Part shown: positions 33,301-40,789 of the stretch, piece after piece
How positions within the stretch are numbered: position 1 is the first letter of the stretch
How the letters are laid out: every line of letters begins with the position of its first letter
Assembly: GCA_036504815.1 (NCBI GenBank)
Contig: DASXUN010000019.1
Location: 1-64,000, forward strand
Reading direction: 5' to 3'
From: Gemmatimonadaceae bacterium
GTDB lineage: Bacteria > Gemmatimonadota > Gemmatimonadetes > Gemmatimonadales > Gemmatimonadaceae
Length of the DNA stretch: 64,000 nucleotides
Made by a program: the position numbers and the translations under genes
Notes under the pieces: generated by a model
Told to the model about the DNA's origin: nothing
What the model saw: the letters and a program-made list of their open reading frames with translations, nothing else
Database searches by the model: none

Positions 33301-33389
33301 CGATACGCCAGCCCACCGAAGACGAGCACGGCCACCGCGAGCAGCGTGGTCGTGACCGGCCGCCTGATGAAGAGCGCCGTGAAATTCAT
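30312..33389 (-). CDS. RND multidrug efflux transporter, inner-membrane subunit (HAE1/AcrB type)
   Basis: This 1025-residue proton-driven pump has the two-fold repeat of RND proteins: 12 membrane segments and large periplasmic loops. The proton relay pair is in segment 4 (LAVAFVVDDAIVMLENIVRHME). The N-terminus IRRPVTTTLLAVAVLVFGGLAY and GQGGTSGTANQGRF are family-typical, and the length matches MdtB/MdtC-like members. With the membrane-fusion protein and TolC-like protein just upstream it forms a three-part exporter across both membranes. Its start overlaps the stop of the adaptor gene by four bases. Confidence 0.95.
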   Translation of the reverse strand: MNFTALFIRRPVTTTLLAVAVLVFGGLAYRLLSVSDLPAVDYPTITVSASLPGASPETMASAVATPLEKQFTTIAGVDNMTSTSALGGTTITLQFSLARNIDAAAQDVQSAISKTLRELPPGIIPPSLTKSNPADQPILYLSFRSKTMPLSALDELVQQVVAQRLSTVNGVAQVSVLGTQKYAARVQVDPRALASRGIGIDEVAAAVSQQNVNLPTGVLWGPQKAYTVSANGQLVNAAQFQEVIVAYRNGAPVRLKDLGQVVDGVQNLRIAGWYKDTRAISLSVQKQPGTNTVEVADAVKAILPTLRAQLLAAVEFEIFMDRSASIRESVHDVKVTLGLTIFLVVLVIFLFLRNTSATMIPSVAVPMALVGTFAVMYALDFSLDNLSLMALTLAVAFVVDDAIVMLENIVRHMEMGKKPLQAALDGASEIGFTILSMTISLVAVFIPLLFMGGIVGRLFREFAVTITAAILVSGAVSLTLTPMLASRFLNEARIHGTHNWLLDRFEAAYQWAYRTYARTLTWVMAHRPVALVASASALVLTAVAYQMVPKGFFPSEDQNRLSASTEAAQGTSFEEMVRHQKAVVAIALQDPNVDALISNVGTGQGGTSGTANQGRFTMRLKPREQRSKSADEIIPELTKKLRVVPGIAVYVRNDPVIQIGGRTSKGLYQYTMSGADLPVLYSAAQTAEKALKELPQITDVTTDLQIANPQASVELDRDRAALYGVTPEQIEQALYNAYGSRQVSSIYTANNQYWVILELLPEFQSDLSALDMLYVRAKTGKLVPLSSVTRVERTLGPMLVNHTAQQPSVTLSFNLRPGYALGDAVTAIEKAARGALPEGVSTGFYGAAQVFQQTQQGLLALFVIAIFVIYVVLGVLYESFIHPLTILSGIPFAAFGALITLVLTRTELTVYAWVGIIMLIGLVKKNAIMMIDFATETEKKKGTPAFDAIYEACLVRFRPIMMTTGAALVGTLPIALGAGAGAESRRPLGIAVVGGLAFSQLITLYVTPVIYTYFDDVMKRRRARG

Positions 33390-34525
33390 GGCGTCGGTGC
33401 GCGCGCCGCGGCGGGCTGGCGTGGCGATCCGGCGCCCGTCGGCGCGCTCCGCACCTCGACCTTTGCCCCGACCGTCAGGCGCGATTGCCCGTCCACCACC
33501 ACCTGTTCGCCCCCCGTCAGTCCCTTCTCGATGACCGTCAGGTCGCCGACCGCGCGCCCCGCCGTCACCGGCGCCACCTGCGCGGTGCCGGCCTTGTCCA
33601 CGATGAAGACGAACAGGCCGTCCTGGCCCGTCTGCACCGCGGGCGTCGGCACGAGCACGGCGTTGGACTCCCGGAAGATCTCGAGCTGCACCGCCACGAA
33701 CTGCCCGGGCCAGAGCTGATTCTCGGCATTGGCGAACCGCGCCTTCAGCGTCACCGTCCCCGTGGTCGTGTCCACGCCGTTGTCCACGAAGCTCAGCGTG
33801 CCCGGCACCGGCGCGCCGCTCCCCCGCCCCGGATAGGCCGTGGCCTGGAGCGCCTGCGCCTGCGAGTGCTTCTGCACCAGCGCCAGTTCACGCTGTGGCA
33901 CCGAGAAGCGGACGAGGATGGGGTGGATCTGGTTGATCACCACGAGCGGCGTCGTCGCGTTGGGCCGCACCAGGTTCCCCTGCCGCACCAGCACGCTCCC
34001 CGTCTTGCCGCTGACCGGGGCCTTGATGGTCGCGTTGTCCAGGTTGAACTGCGCGTTCTCGACGTTCGCCTTGTCGGCATCCACCACCGCCTTGAGCGCC
34101 GCCGCGTTGGCTGCGGCCTGATCGGCCTGCGAGCGCGTCACGTAGTCGCGCTGGGCCAGCGCCTCGTACCGCTCGGCGTCGCGCACGGCGGCGTCATACT
34201 GCGCCTTGTCGCGCGCCAGCACCGCGCGCGCCTGCTGCGCGGCCGCGCGATACGGCACCGGATCGATCTCGAACAGCACCTCCCCCGCGGCCACCTCATC
34301 GCCCTCGCGGAAGCGCACTTCACGCAGCACGCCGCCCACCTGGCTCTGCACCGCCACCGACTGCACGGGTTCGACGAGCCCGTTGGCTCGCACCAGGTAC
34401 GGTGCATCGCCTCGCGTCGCCATCGCGACGGTGACGGGGATCGGCGGCTTCGGCGGCGCGGCCGGCTTGCCGCAGGCGAGGCCGACCACGGGGACCATCA
34501 GGAACAGGACACGCGCGTTCTTCAT
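33386..34525 (-). CDS. RND-type membrane-fusion (periplasmic adaptor) lipoprotein
   Basis: This 379-residue protein has a lipobox (MVPVVGLACG, Cys18), then the MFP order: barrel-sandwich half (GLVEPVQSVAVQSQVGGVLREVRFREGD), a helical hairpin of about 70 residues (AAQQARAVLARDKAQ to ADKANVENAQFNL), the second half (IKAPVSGKTGSVLVRQGNLV) and a beta-barrel (DTTTGTVTLKARFAN). It links the RND pump to the outer-membrane channel. The longer frame to 35950 only reads the tolC gene in another frame. It overlaps both neighbours by four bases (ATGA). Confidence 0.93.
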   Translation of the reverse strand: MKNARVLFLMVPVVGLACGKPAAPPKPPIPVTVAMATRGDAPYLVRANGLVEPVQSVAVQSQVGGVLREVRFREGDEVAAGEVLFEIDPVPYRAAAQQARAVLARDKAQYDAAVRDAERYEALAQRDYVTRSQADQAAANAAALKAVVDADKANVENAQFNLDNATIKAPVSGKTGSVLVRQGNLVRPNATTPLVVINQIHPILVRFSVPQRELALVQKHSQAQALQATAYPGRGSGAPVPGTLSFVDNGVDTTTGTVTLKARFANAENQLWPGQFVAVQLEIFRESNAVLVPTPAVQTGQDGLFVFIVDKAGTAQVAPVTAGRAVGDLTVIEKGLTGGEQVVVDGQSRLTVGAKVEVRSAPTGAGSPRQPAAARAPTP

Positions 34526-36009
34526 CGAGGCTTCCCCGGTGTGCCGGGTGTGAGAGTCAGGTTCGGCTCGCCATGCGTCCCGAGCACGCCCGCGTCGCGC
34601 GCCAGCTGCGCGAGCGCGGCAAACCATGTCCAGCGGCTCTGAATCGACTGGGCCCGGGCGTCGGCCAGCGCGTTCTGCGCCGTGAGCAGGTCGAGAATGC
34701 TGCCCACTCCCTCGGCATAGCGGCCGCGCGCCACTTCTTCGGAGCGCGTCGCACTCGTCAACAGTTCGCGCGCCGTGGCCACGCGCTGCGTGACGGTCTG
34801 CAGCGCCCAGTACGACGTCCACACCTGCGCCGCGGCGTTGAGCTGCGCCTGGTCCGCGCGGGCGGCCGCCACGGCCGCATTCTCCCGCGCCGTCGCCACG
34901 TCGGAGGCGCGCGACAGCCCGTAGAAGAGCGGCACCGACAGGCCGAAGGTCAGCGCGTACGTCGTGCCATCGAGCACGTTCGCGTTGGAGAAGGCCTGGC
35001 CGCGATTCGCCCCCATCGTGACGCTGGGAAGCATCGCCGAGCGGGCCACGCGCACCTGCTGCGCGCTCTGTCGCGCGGTGGCACGCGACGCCATCACATC
35101 CGGACGCTCGCGCATGGCGCGCGCGATGAGCGAGTCCACGTTCTCGGCGAGCGCGGCCACCGGGGTCGCCCCCGTGTCGCTGACGACGTCGAACGCGGCG
35201 TTGGCGGGCAGGCCGAGCGCGAGCGCCAGTTGGGCGCGTGCGGCCTGCAGGTTCCCCTCCGCGGTCTGCGACGCCAGGCGCGACTGCGCCAGCGCGGTGC
35301 GCGCCTGCAGCACGTCGGCGATGGTGGCCAAGCCCACGTCGTGCCGGCGTTCGGCAGCCGCCAGGTTGGTCGTCGCCGTCGCCACGGTCTGCCGCGACGC
35401 ATCCACCAGCCCGCGGGCGGCCTGATACGTGAAGTACGCAGATTCCGACTGGAGCACCACCGATTGCACCGCACCATTGTGCGTCAGGTCGGCCGCGAAC
35501 ATCGCCTCGCGCGCCGCCGACATCACGCCGCCGCGGGCGCCAAAGTCGAAGAGCAGGTATTGCAGCGAGATGGTGGTGGAGACCGTGGTGCGGTCGCCCG
35601 GCACCCGCGCCGGATTCGATGAGATGGCGCGCGATGGCCCGCCATTGGCGTCGGCCTGCAGCGTCGGCACCCACCGGCCGCGCGCGCTCGCATACGCCGA
35701 CGCAGCCGCGCGCGACTGGGCCCACGTGATGCGCGTCTGCGGGTTGTTGCCGAGCGCGACGTCGATGACATCGGCCAGGGTAAGCGCCTGCAGGCGTGAC
35801 GCGGCTGAATCGGGGATGACGGCCCCCCGCCGCGCCAACCGAATCGCGGCCGAGTCGAACGGAGCGCCGGCGCGTCGGCTGGTGGGCCACCCCTCGCGCG
35901 GCGTCGGAGCGGTCGCCACATGCCCACCGACGTGCGATGGCGGCGTACACGCCGGAACGGCAACCGCCAGCAGTAACGCCAGCGCGAGGGGGGAACGCGA
36001 GACGGGCAT
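34522..36009 (-). CDS. TolC/NodT-family outer-membrane efflux channel
   Basis: This 495-residue protein has a lipobox-like signal (VAVPAC, Cys21) as in NodT/OprM-type lipoproteins, then the duplicated TolC unit: LTLADVIDVALGNNPQTRITWAQ (about 97-120), ADVLQARTALAQSRL in the first helical pair and a second copy ending SILDLLTAQNALADARAQ. It forms the trimeric channel of the efflux system whose adaptor and pump genes follow in the same operon. No regulator gene is adjacent to this operon; expression control is not visible. Confidence 0.9.
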   Translation of the reverse strand: MPVSRSPLALALLLAVAVPACTPPSHVGGHVATAPTPREGWPTSRRAGAPFDSAAIRLARRGAVIPDSAASRLQALTLADVIDVALGNNPQTRITWAQSRAAASAYASARGRWVPTLQADANGGPSRAISSNPARVPGDRTTVSTTISLQYLLFDFGARGGVMSAAREAMFAADLTHNGAVQSVVLQSESAYFTYQAARGLVDASRQTVATATTNLAAAERRHDVGLATIADVLQARTALAQSRLASQTAEGNLQAARAQLALALGLPANAAFDVVSDTGATPVAALAENVDSLIARAMRERPDVMASRATARQSAQQVRVARSAMLPSVTMGANRGQAFSNANVLDGTTYALTFGLSVPLFYGLSRASDVATARENAAVAAARADQAQLNAAAQVWTSYWALQTVTQRVATARELLTSATRSEEVARGRYAEGVGSILDLLTAQNALADARAQSIQSRWTWFAALAQLARDAGVLGTHGEPNLTLTPGTPGKPR

Positions 36010-36139
36010 CGCAGCGAGTGGAGGGCCTGGGCGCCCGGGGGAGCCAGGGGCGCCCGCCAGCCGCGTGAGGGTTTGGGATTCTTCAGCTTAATGATACGCC
36101 AGGCAAACTCGTAGCGTTTGCGGCTCCCCCAAGAGGCAC

Positions 36140-36171
36140 GCGGGCGGCCGGGCCCCACCCCGACCGCCCGC
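36140..36171 (-). terminator. Hairpin downstream of the small membrane-protein gene
   Basis: The stem GCGGGCGG / CCGCCCGC extends by further pairs after one mismatch. It lies 22 bases after the stop of the minus-strand gene at 36194. No T-tract. Confidence 0.45.
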
Positions 36172-36193
36172 GCCGCGTATCGCTCGCCGTTCG

Positions 36194-36538
36194 CTACGGC
36201 GTGCGTTCCCTGCGCTGCCACGCGGTGAAGGCGGCGCTGACCACCCATCCGAGGAGGGCGATGGGGAGCACCACCACCAGCAGCAGTTTCACCACCGCGA
36301 AGCCGACGGCGAGCACCGCCCCCAGCACGCCAAAGACGACCGCCAGGAGTGCTGCGGCGAGCACCACGACGAGAAAGATGGGAATGCCGACCAGCGCCAG
36401 CACGGCGACGACGGGGATGGTCAGCACGAACAGGGCGGCCATGACCGGCATGCCGAGCGTGAGGAAGACGAACCCCAACGGAATGAGCACGACCAGCGCC
36501 ACGAGGCCCAGGAGGAACGACTTCACGAGATCGCGCAC
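36194..36538 (-). CDS. Small polytopic membrane protein, function unknown
   Basis: This 114-residue protein is almost entirely hydrophobic, with three to four predicted membrane segments rich in Val, Leu and Ala (residues about 8-30, 32-58, 58-80, 84-105) and a basic C-terminus (WQRRERTP). No motif is recognised. The start MRDLVKSF has a short basic N-terminus, so the N-terminus may lie in the cytoplasm. It is a single gene between the tolC start and the YbhB-like gene. Confidence 0.6.
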   Translation of the reverse strand: MRDLVKSFLLGLVALVVLIPLGFVFLTLGMPVMAALFVLTIPVVAVLALVGIPIFLVVVLAAALLAVVFGVLGAVLAVGFAVVKLLLVVVLPIALLGWVVSAAFTAWQRRERTP

Positions 36539-36639
36539 GATGATGTCCTGTGGTGGATGCTCACCCTACGGCGGTCGACGCCCCCCTGATTCACGCCGCG
36601 GTATCCCGTTCCTGCACTCGTCCCCGCCTCGCCAAGCCC

Positions 36640-37125
36640 CTACCCCCTCCCCGTTCCCGCCCGTTGGTACGTTCCCATCACCGCCGCCGTCTCGAGGATG
36701 TGCCCGCGCATGGCCGCATCCAGATCCTTGCGCGTGGCCCGTGGGCCGAGGTCGGGCAGCACGGTATCGAGTGCGTAGAGGGTGTGGAAATACCGATGGC
36801 GGCCGATGGGGGGACACGGTCCCTCGTAGCCAGGATCACCGGAGTCGTTGAGACCTTCGAGCGCACCGCTCGGCACCGGCGACCGCGCACCGCCCTCGGG
36901 CAGCGCGCTCACGGACGGCGGGATGTTGTACAGGACCCAGTGCACCCAGATGCGCTTTGGCGCCGCCGGATCGGGCGCGTCGGGATCGTCCACGAGCAGC
37001 GCAAGGCTCCTTGCGGCGGAAGGCGCATTCGACCAGGCGAGCGGCGGCGAGCAGTTCGCTCCATCGCAGGTGTGCCGCACGGGGATTGCCTCACCGTGCG
37101 CGAACGAGCCGGAGATGAGTTCCAT
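36640..37125 (-). CDS. YbhB/YbcL-family (PEBP/Raf-kinase-inhibitor-like) protein
   Basis: This 161-residue protein matches the bacterial PEBP fold: IPVRHTCDGANCSPPLAWS near the N-terminus, LALLVDDPDAPDP (the ligand-binding DPDxP motif), WVHWVLYNIPP, GYEGPCPPIGRHRYFHTLYALD (the GPxPPxGxHRY motif). The family binds phosphate-like ligands; a physiological role in bacteria is unclear. ATG 37125 is used because MELISGSF matches the family start. The gene is divergent from crcB; the gap holds a pyrimidine-rich repeat. Confidence 0.9.
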   Translation of the reverse strand: MELISGSFAHGEAIPVRHTCDGANCSPPLAWSNAPSAARSLALLVDDPDAPDPAAPKRIWVHWVLYNIPPSVSALPEGGARSPVPSGALEGLNDSGDPGYEGPCPPIGRHRYFHTLYALDTVLPDLGPRATRKDLDAAMRGHILETAAVMGTYQRAGTGRG

Positions 37126-37159
37126 GTCTGCAACTTCCAATCGACCGCCCATTTCGGCA

Positions 37160-37248
37160 AGCGCGCATTCGCCACCACCCCATCATCCGTGTCCCGTCAT
37201 CCGCTTCACATCTTCCGTCTCCCGTCCTCCATCTCCCATCTTTCCCCG
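37160..37248 (+). repeat. Pyrimidine-rich imperfect repeat, family 3, ending at the crcB start
   Basis: The stretch repeats CATCCGTGTCCCGTCATCC-like words: CCCGTC twice, then TCTTCCGTCTCCCGTCCTCC and ATCTCCCATC. It is built from 6-8-base variants of TCCCGTC / TCCATC and ends at the ATG of crcB (37249). No ribosome-binding site is visible in it. Only one copy was seen in the window. Confidence 0.5.
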
Positions 37249-37641
37249 ATGCGCCTTGTCCTTGCCGTCGCCCTTGGCAGCGCCGTTGGCGGCGTGGCCC
37301 GCTTTCTCCTTTCTGCTTGGCTCGAGCAGCGGGCCGTGTCGTCGTTCCCGTACGCGACGCTTCTCGTGAACATTACCGGGAGCGTGCTGCTCGGTTTCCT
37401 CGCCACGTGGACGTACGAGACGGCCGGGGTCCCCGCCGACGTGCGGGCACTGCTGACCACGGGCTTGTGCGGCGGCTACACCACCTTCTCGACGTTCAGC
37501 CTCGAGACGGTCGCGCTCATCGAGGAGGGATTCCTCGGCCGCGCCGCCGCCTACATCGCCTTGAGCGTGCTGCTCTCCGTGGTGGGCGCGTACGCCGGCA
37601 TCCTCGGCGCCCGCCAGTTGGTGCTCCTGCGCGCCTCGTAG
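37249..37641 (+). CDS. crcB: CrcB/Fluc fluoride ion channel
   Basis: This 130-residue, four-segment membrane protein matches the Fluc family: GGVARFLLS (segment 1), LLVNITGSVLLGFL (segment 2 with the conserved Asn/Gly) and GLCGGYTTFSTFSLE (segment 3 break with the Phe/Ser/Thr residues that line the fluoride path). It works as a dual-topology dimer that expels fluoride. I looked for a crcB/fluoride riboswitch upstream and did not recognise one; a pyrimidine-rich repeat lies there instead. Confidence 0.93.
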   Translation: MRLVLAVALGSAVGGVARFLLSAWLEQRAVSSFPYATLLVNITGSVLLGFLATWTYETAGVPADVRALLTTGLCGGYTTFSTFSLETVALIEEGFLGRAAAYIALSVLLSVVGAYAGILGARQLVLLRAS

Positions 37642-37655
37642 GGACGGCGAACGCA

Positions 37656-37684
37656 CGGCGGGCGGCCGTGGTGGCCGCCCGCCG
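37656..37684. terminator. Bidirectional terminator between crcB and the baeRF gene
   Basis: Perfect 12-base stem CGGCGGGCGGCC / GGCCGCCCGCCG with a GTGGT loop, between two convergent stop codons. Confidence 0.75.
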
Positions 37685-37708
37685 CAAGAACATCGGTAGC
37701 CGCCGCGA

Positions 37709-38842
37709 TCAGACGTGCGCGAGTTCGCCCTCGGTCTCGGCGCTCAGCCGGAACGTGGAGAATCGCAGCAGTACGCCGGTGCCGCCCGATTCCTCCAGCA
37801 TTCGCGCCGCATCGCCGGACACCACCTCCACGCGCGCGTCCTGCGCCAGCGCCGATCGCACGAAGACCTCAGCCACCTCGGGCTGCAGCGCGATGAACGA
37901 CGTGCTCAGCACGAGCGTGTGCACGCACCGCTCGTCGAGCGCCCGTCCGGTGATGGCGGCCCCGGCCGCGGCCAGGTCGTCGTTGCCGTACCGGCGCAGC
38001 AACTCCTCCACCAGCTCCTGCTCCGCGCCGCGGCGCAGCTGCACGAGGCCCTCGCTCACGGCCCGCGCGATCTCGCTGACCCGCGCCCGGGCGCCCAGGG
38101 CGGGCGTCTCAATCACGTTCTGCACGCCTTCGCGCTCAATCGCCGCCATCGCCTCGTCGAGCAGTTGCGGCGTGCCGCCGACGAAGACGGGGAGCGCCGG
38201 GGTCAGCGCGCGGACTCGGCTCGCGAGCTCGCGCAGCATCCGCGACCGCGCCTCGCGGCGCTCACGCTCGGCCGCGTCGCGCCCGACGCCGCCGCGCGCC
38301 GCCGGGTGAACCGTGCCGGGCCGGGCAGTGCCGGTCGGCGCCTCACGATCGTGATGCGGGAGCGTGCGGACGGTGTCGATGCGTCGCACGCCGTCGTCAT
38401 CGCAGTGGAAAATGCGAGCCGCGCGGCTGTCGGCCACCACGACCCACGCTTCCCCGCCGCCCAATTCTGCCGCGCACAGGAAGGGCGCGAGCGCCACCCC
38501 CTTGCGCCACGCCCCGAGCGTCGGCGTGACGCCGCGCAGCGGCATGTCGAGGCAGACTTTTCCGTCGGCGACCACGCCGAGCCAGCCCGGCGCGTCGAGC
38601 GTGCCGCGACGGTGTGACAGGTGCTCTTCCAGTGCGTCGATGTTCCGCGTGAAGGCTTCGCGCTCGTCGTGCGAGGCGTCGCCCAGCGCGTGACGCAAAC
38701 GACTTTCCTCCTGTTTCAGGGACCGCCGCCAGGCGGTGCGCCATGCCGGATTTTCGCTCCGGCCGTCAAGGTATAGTGTCAGTGTGGGCGTCTCGCGCAG
38801 CTTGGCGTCGAGCGCCACGAGTTCCGCAAAGGGCATCATCAA
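37709..38842 (-). CDS. baeRF-family (eRF1-like/Vms1-related) protein
   Basis: This 377-residue cytosolic protein resembles bacterial relatives of archaeo-eukaryotic release factors (baeRF). The first domain has TLTLYLDGRSE near residue 20, followed by a helical segment. Around residue 133 comes EAWVVVADSRAARIFHCDDDGVR, the strand and SRxAR(I/L)F motif typical of the family, then a charged helical linker (about 190-220) and a C-terminal L7Ae-like domain (VHTLVLSTSFI, DARVEVVSGDAARMLEESGGTGVLLRF). The family is thought to act on ribosomes or peptidyl-tRNA; a GGQ-type catalytic motif is not evident. It stands upstream of the glycogen genes on the same strand. Confidence 0.7.
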   Translation of the reverse strand: MMMPFAELVALDAKLRETPTLTLYLDGRSENPAWRTAWRRSLKQEESRLRHALGDASHDEREAFTRNIDALEEHLSHRRGTLDAPGWLGVVADGKVCLDMPLRGVTPTLGAWRKGVALAPFLCAAELGGGEAWVVVADSRAARIFHCDDDGVRRIDTVRTLPHHDREAPTGTARPGTVHPAARGGVGRDAAERERREARSRMLRELASRVRALTPALPVFVGGTPQLLDEAMAAIEREGVQNVIETPALGARARVSEIARAVSEGLVQLRRGAEQELVEELLRRYGNDDLAAAGAAITGRALDERCVHTLVLSTSFIALQPEVAEVFVRSALAQDARVEVVSGDAARMLEESGGTGVLLRFSTFRLSAETEGELAHV

Positions 38843-38970
38843 TCCGCTCCTCCAGTAACAGGCGGAACGCCCTGGGGGGCCCGCGCAGCGCGCGAGCGTC
38901 TCGCTGCATTAATGAATGCCTCGGCGCGCGCCTCGGCGCAGTAGGGTCTACGCTGGAAAAGGGTAGGGCT

Positions 38971-40605
38971 TCATCGCACGGAACCCTGACAGGGTTCAAC
39001 TGACGACGTCACGTGCGTTGCCGCTGCCGCTTCTCGCGCCGCGACGGCGCCCTGCACCGCCGCGCGATACACGTTGGCATACCCGGTCATCGAGCGATCC
39101 CACCCGAAGTCGCGCGCCATCGCCCGTCGCATCATGGCCGGCCACGCCAGCGCATCGCGGTAGCGCGTGAGCGCGCGATCGAGCGCGGCCTCCATCGAGG
39201 AGACGTCGAATCGGTCGAACAGGAATCCGGTGTCCTCGTCCGCCACGGTGTCGCCGATGCCGCCCACGCGGCGGCCGATGACCGGCGTGCCGTAGCGTGA
39301 CGCGTGCATCTGCGTGAGGCCGCACGGCTCGTACAGCGAGGGCATGAGCACCATGTCGGCGCCGGCCATCAGCTGGTGCTCCAGGCGATCGGTGAACGAG
39401 AAGCTGCAGGCCATGCGTCCGGCGTGCGCCGCCACGAGCGCGGTGACGGCGTCCCGAATGCGCGCGTCGCCCTCGCCGATGACGATGAGCTGCAGCTCCG
39501 ACTCGCGCAGGCGCGCGCTGCGCAGCACGATGTCGAATCCCTTCTGGGCTGCGAGGCGGGATGACATGCCGATCAACGGGACGTGCGCGAGGCGCGGCAG
39601 GGCGAACGCGCGCTGCAGCGCGTCCTTGCAGACGGCCTTGCCGGTCAGGTCCTCGCGCGAGTAGTTCGCCGCGATCTGGTCGTCGCTGGCGGGGTCCCAG
39701 AGCTTCACATCAATGCCGTTGCAGATGCCCACCAGGCGATCGCCCAACTGCCGGAAGGTGTCGTGCAAGCCGAAGCCGCCTTCCGCGGTGCGCAGTTCGG
39801 AGGCATGCGCGGGGCTCACCGTCACGGCCGCGTTGCAGAAGACCAGGCCTCCTTTCAGCAGGTTGAGCCGGCCGTACCATTCCAGGCGCTCCATGTGCCA
39901 GAGTGCGGGCGCCAGCGCGAGATCGGCCATGACGTCAGCGCCGAAGTGGCCCTGATAGCCCGCATTGTGCACCGACATCACGGCCGGTGTGTCGGCAAAC
40001 TGCGGGGCGCACTCCGGGTGCGTCCGCATGTAGACCGGCGCCAGCGCCGCGTGCCAGTCATGGGCGTGCAGCAGCAGCGGCCGTTGCACGAACTGCCCGA
40101 TCCCGCGCAGCGCCGCGCGGGCGAACATGGCGAAGCGCAGGTGATTGTCGGGGTAGTCGCCGCGGTCGTCGCCGTAGAGGCCCGGCCGGTCAAAGCACGC
40201 CGGCGCGTCGACGAAGATCACGTGCGGCGCGCCGGTGCGCGTCGCGTCGCGATAGAACCGCACGTCCTCCGTGAGTGGTCCCACGACGAGGCGCGATGGC
40301 GGGGCGAGCAGCTGCAGGCGCGGCACCACCTCGCGCACCGAGGCGTACAGCGGGAGGAACGTGTAGACGCGCTCCCCCGCGCGTGCCTGCGAATTCGCGA
40401 GCCCCGCCACGGCCTCCGCCAGCCCGCCAGTGCGCGCGTAGCCGTGGTATTCGGCGGTGAGGTGCACGATGGCGCGGCGGGCGGGACGACGATTCGCCCC
40501 CGCATGCCGACCGGGGATCGCCCGCGACGCGGTGGCATCGCGCGACGTCGACGCGACGGCAACGATCTCTCCCTGTTGCTGCACCGACTCGTCGAGCGAA
40601 ACCAT
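38971..40605 (-). CDS. glgA: Glycogen synthase (ADP-glucose type, GT5)
   Basis: This 544-residue retaining glucosyltransferase extends alpha-1,4-glucan chains from ADP-glucose. The donor-binding loop (KTGGL in E. coli) is ARTGGLAEAV at about 57-66. The C-terminal signature MPSLYEPCGLTQMHASRYGTPVIGR holds the catalytic Glu, and SSRLAAQKGFDIVL starts the second Rossmann fold. It has an N-terminal extension of about 45 residues relative to typical GlgA. Together with the phosphorylase upstream it forms a storage-polysaccharide pair; no glgC or glgB is in the window. Confidence 0.92.
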   Translation of the reverse strand: MVSLDESVQQQGEIVAVASTSRDATASRAIPGRHAGANRRPARRAIVHLTAEYHGYARTGGLAEAVAGLANSQARAGERVYTFLPLYASVREVVPRLQLLAPPSRLVVGPLTEDVRFYRDATRTGAPHVIFVDAPACFDRPGLYGDDRGDYPDNHLRFAMFARAALRGIGQFVQRPLLLHAHDWHAALAPVYMRTHPECAPQFADTPAVMSVHNAGYQGHFGADVMADLALAPALWHMERLEWYGRLNLLKGGLVFCNAAVTVSPAHASELRTAEGGFGLHDTFRQLGDRLVGICNGIDVKLWDPASDDQIAANYSREDLTGKAVCKDALQRAFALPRLAHVPLIGMSSRLAAQKGFDIVLRSARLRESELQLIVIGEGDARIRDAVTALVAAHAGRMACSFSFTDRLEHQLMAGADMVLMPSLYEPCGLTQMHASRYGTPVIGRRVGGIGDTVADEDTGFLFDRFDVSSMEAALDRALTRYRDALAWPAMMRRAMARDFGWDRSMTGYANVYRAAVQGAVAAREAAAATHVTSSVEPCQGSVR

Positions 40606-40789
40606 GGCCGCTCCCGCCTAGCGCGCGCGCCAAGCCCTGCCGGCGGGTCGGCCTGATCACGCGGCGATCCAGGGGCGCCCGCTGCTGCACGCTACGGCAC
40701 ACGGCGCGGCGTGAGTATCAGCGAAAATCCGACCTTGGCCACGCCGATGCCGTAGGCATCACCGCGCGTGCGTGCAAGCAAGCGGCTGC

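Noticed and set aside
30744-33719. A 991-codon plus-strand ORF opposite the RND pump and adaptor genes.
   Set aside because: Its product is His/Arg/Glu-rich low-complexity sequence, the usual antisense shadow of GC-rich genes. The minus strand has clear RND and MFP motifs.
37142-37248. Fluoride (crcB) riboswitch upstream of crcB.
   Set aside because: The conserved riboswitch core was not recognisable; the region is a pyrimidine-rich repeat.
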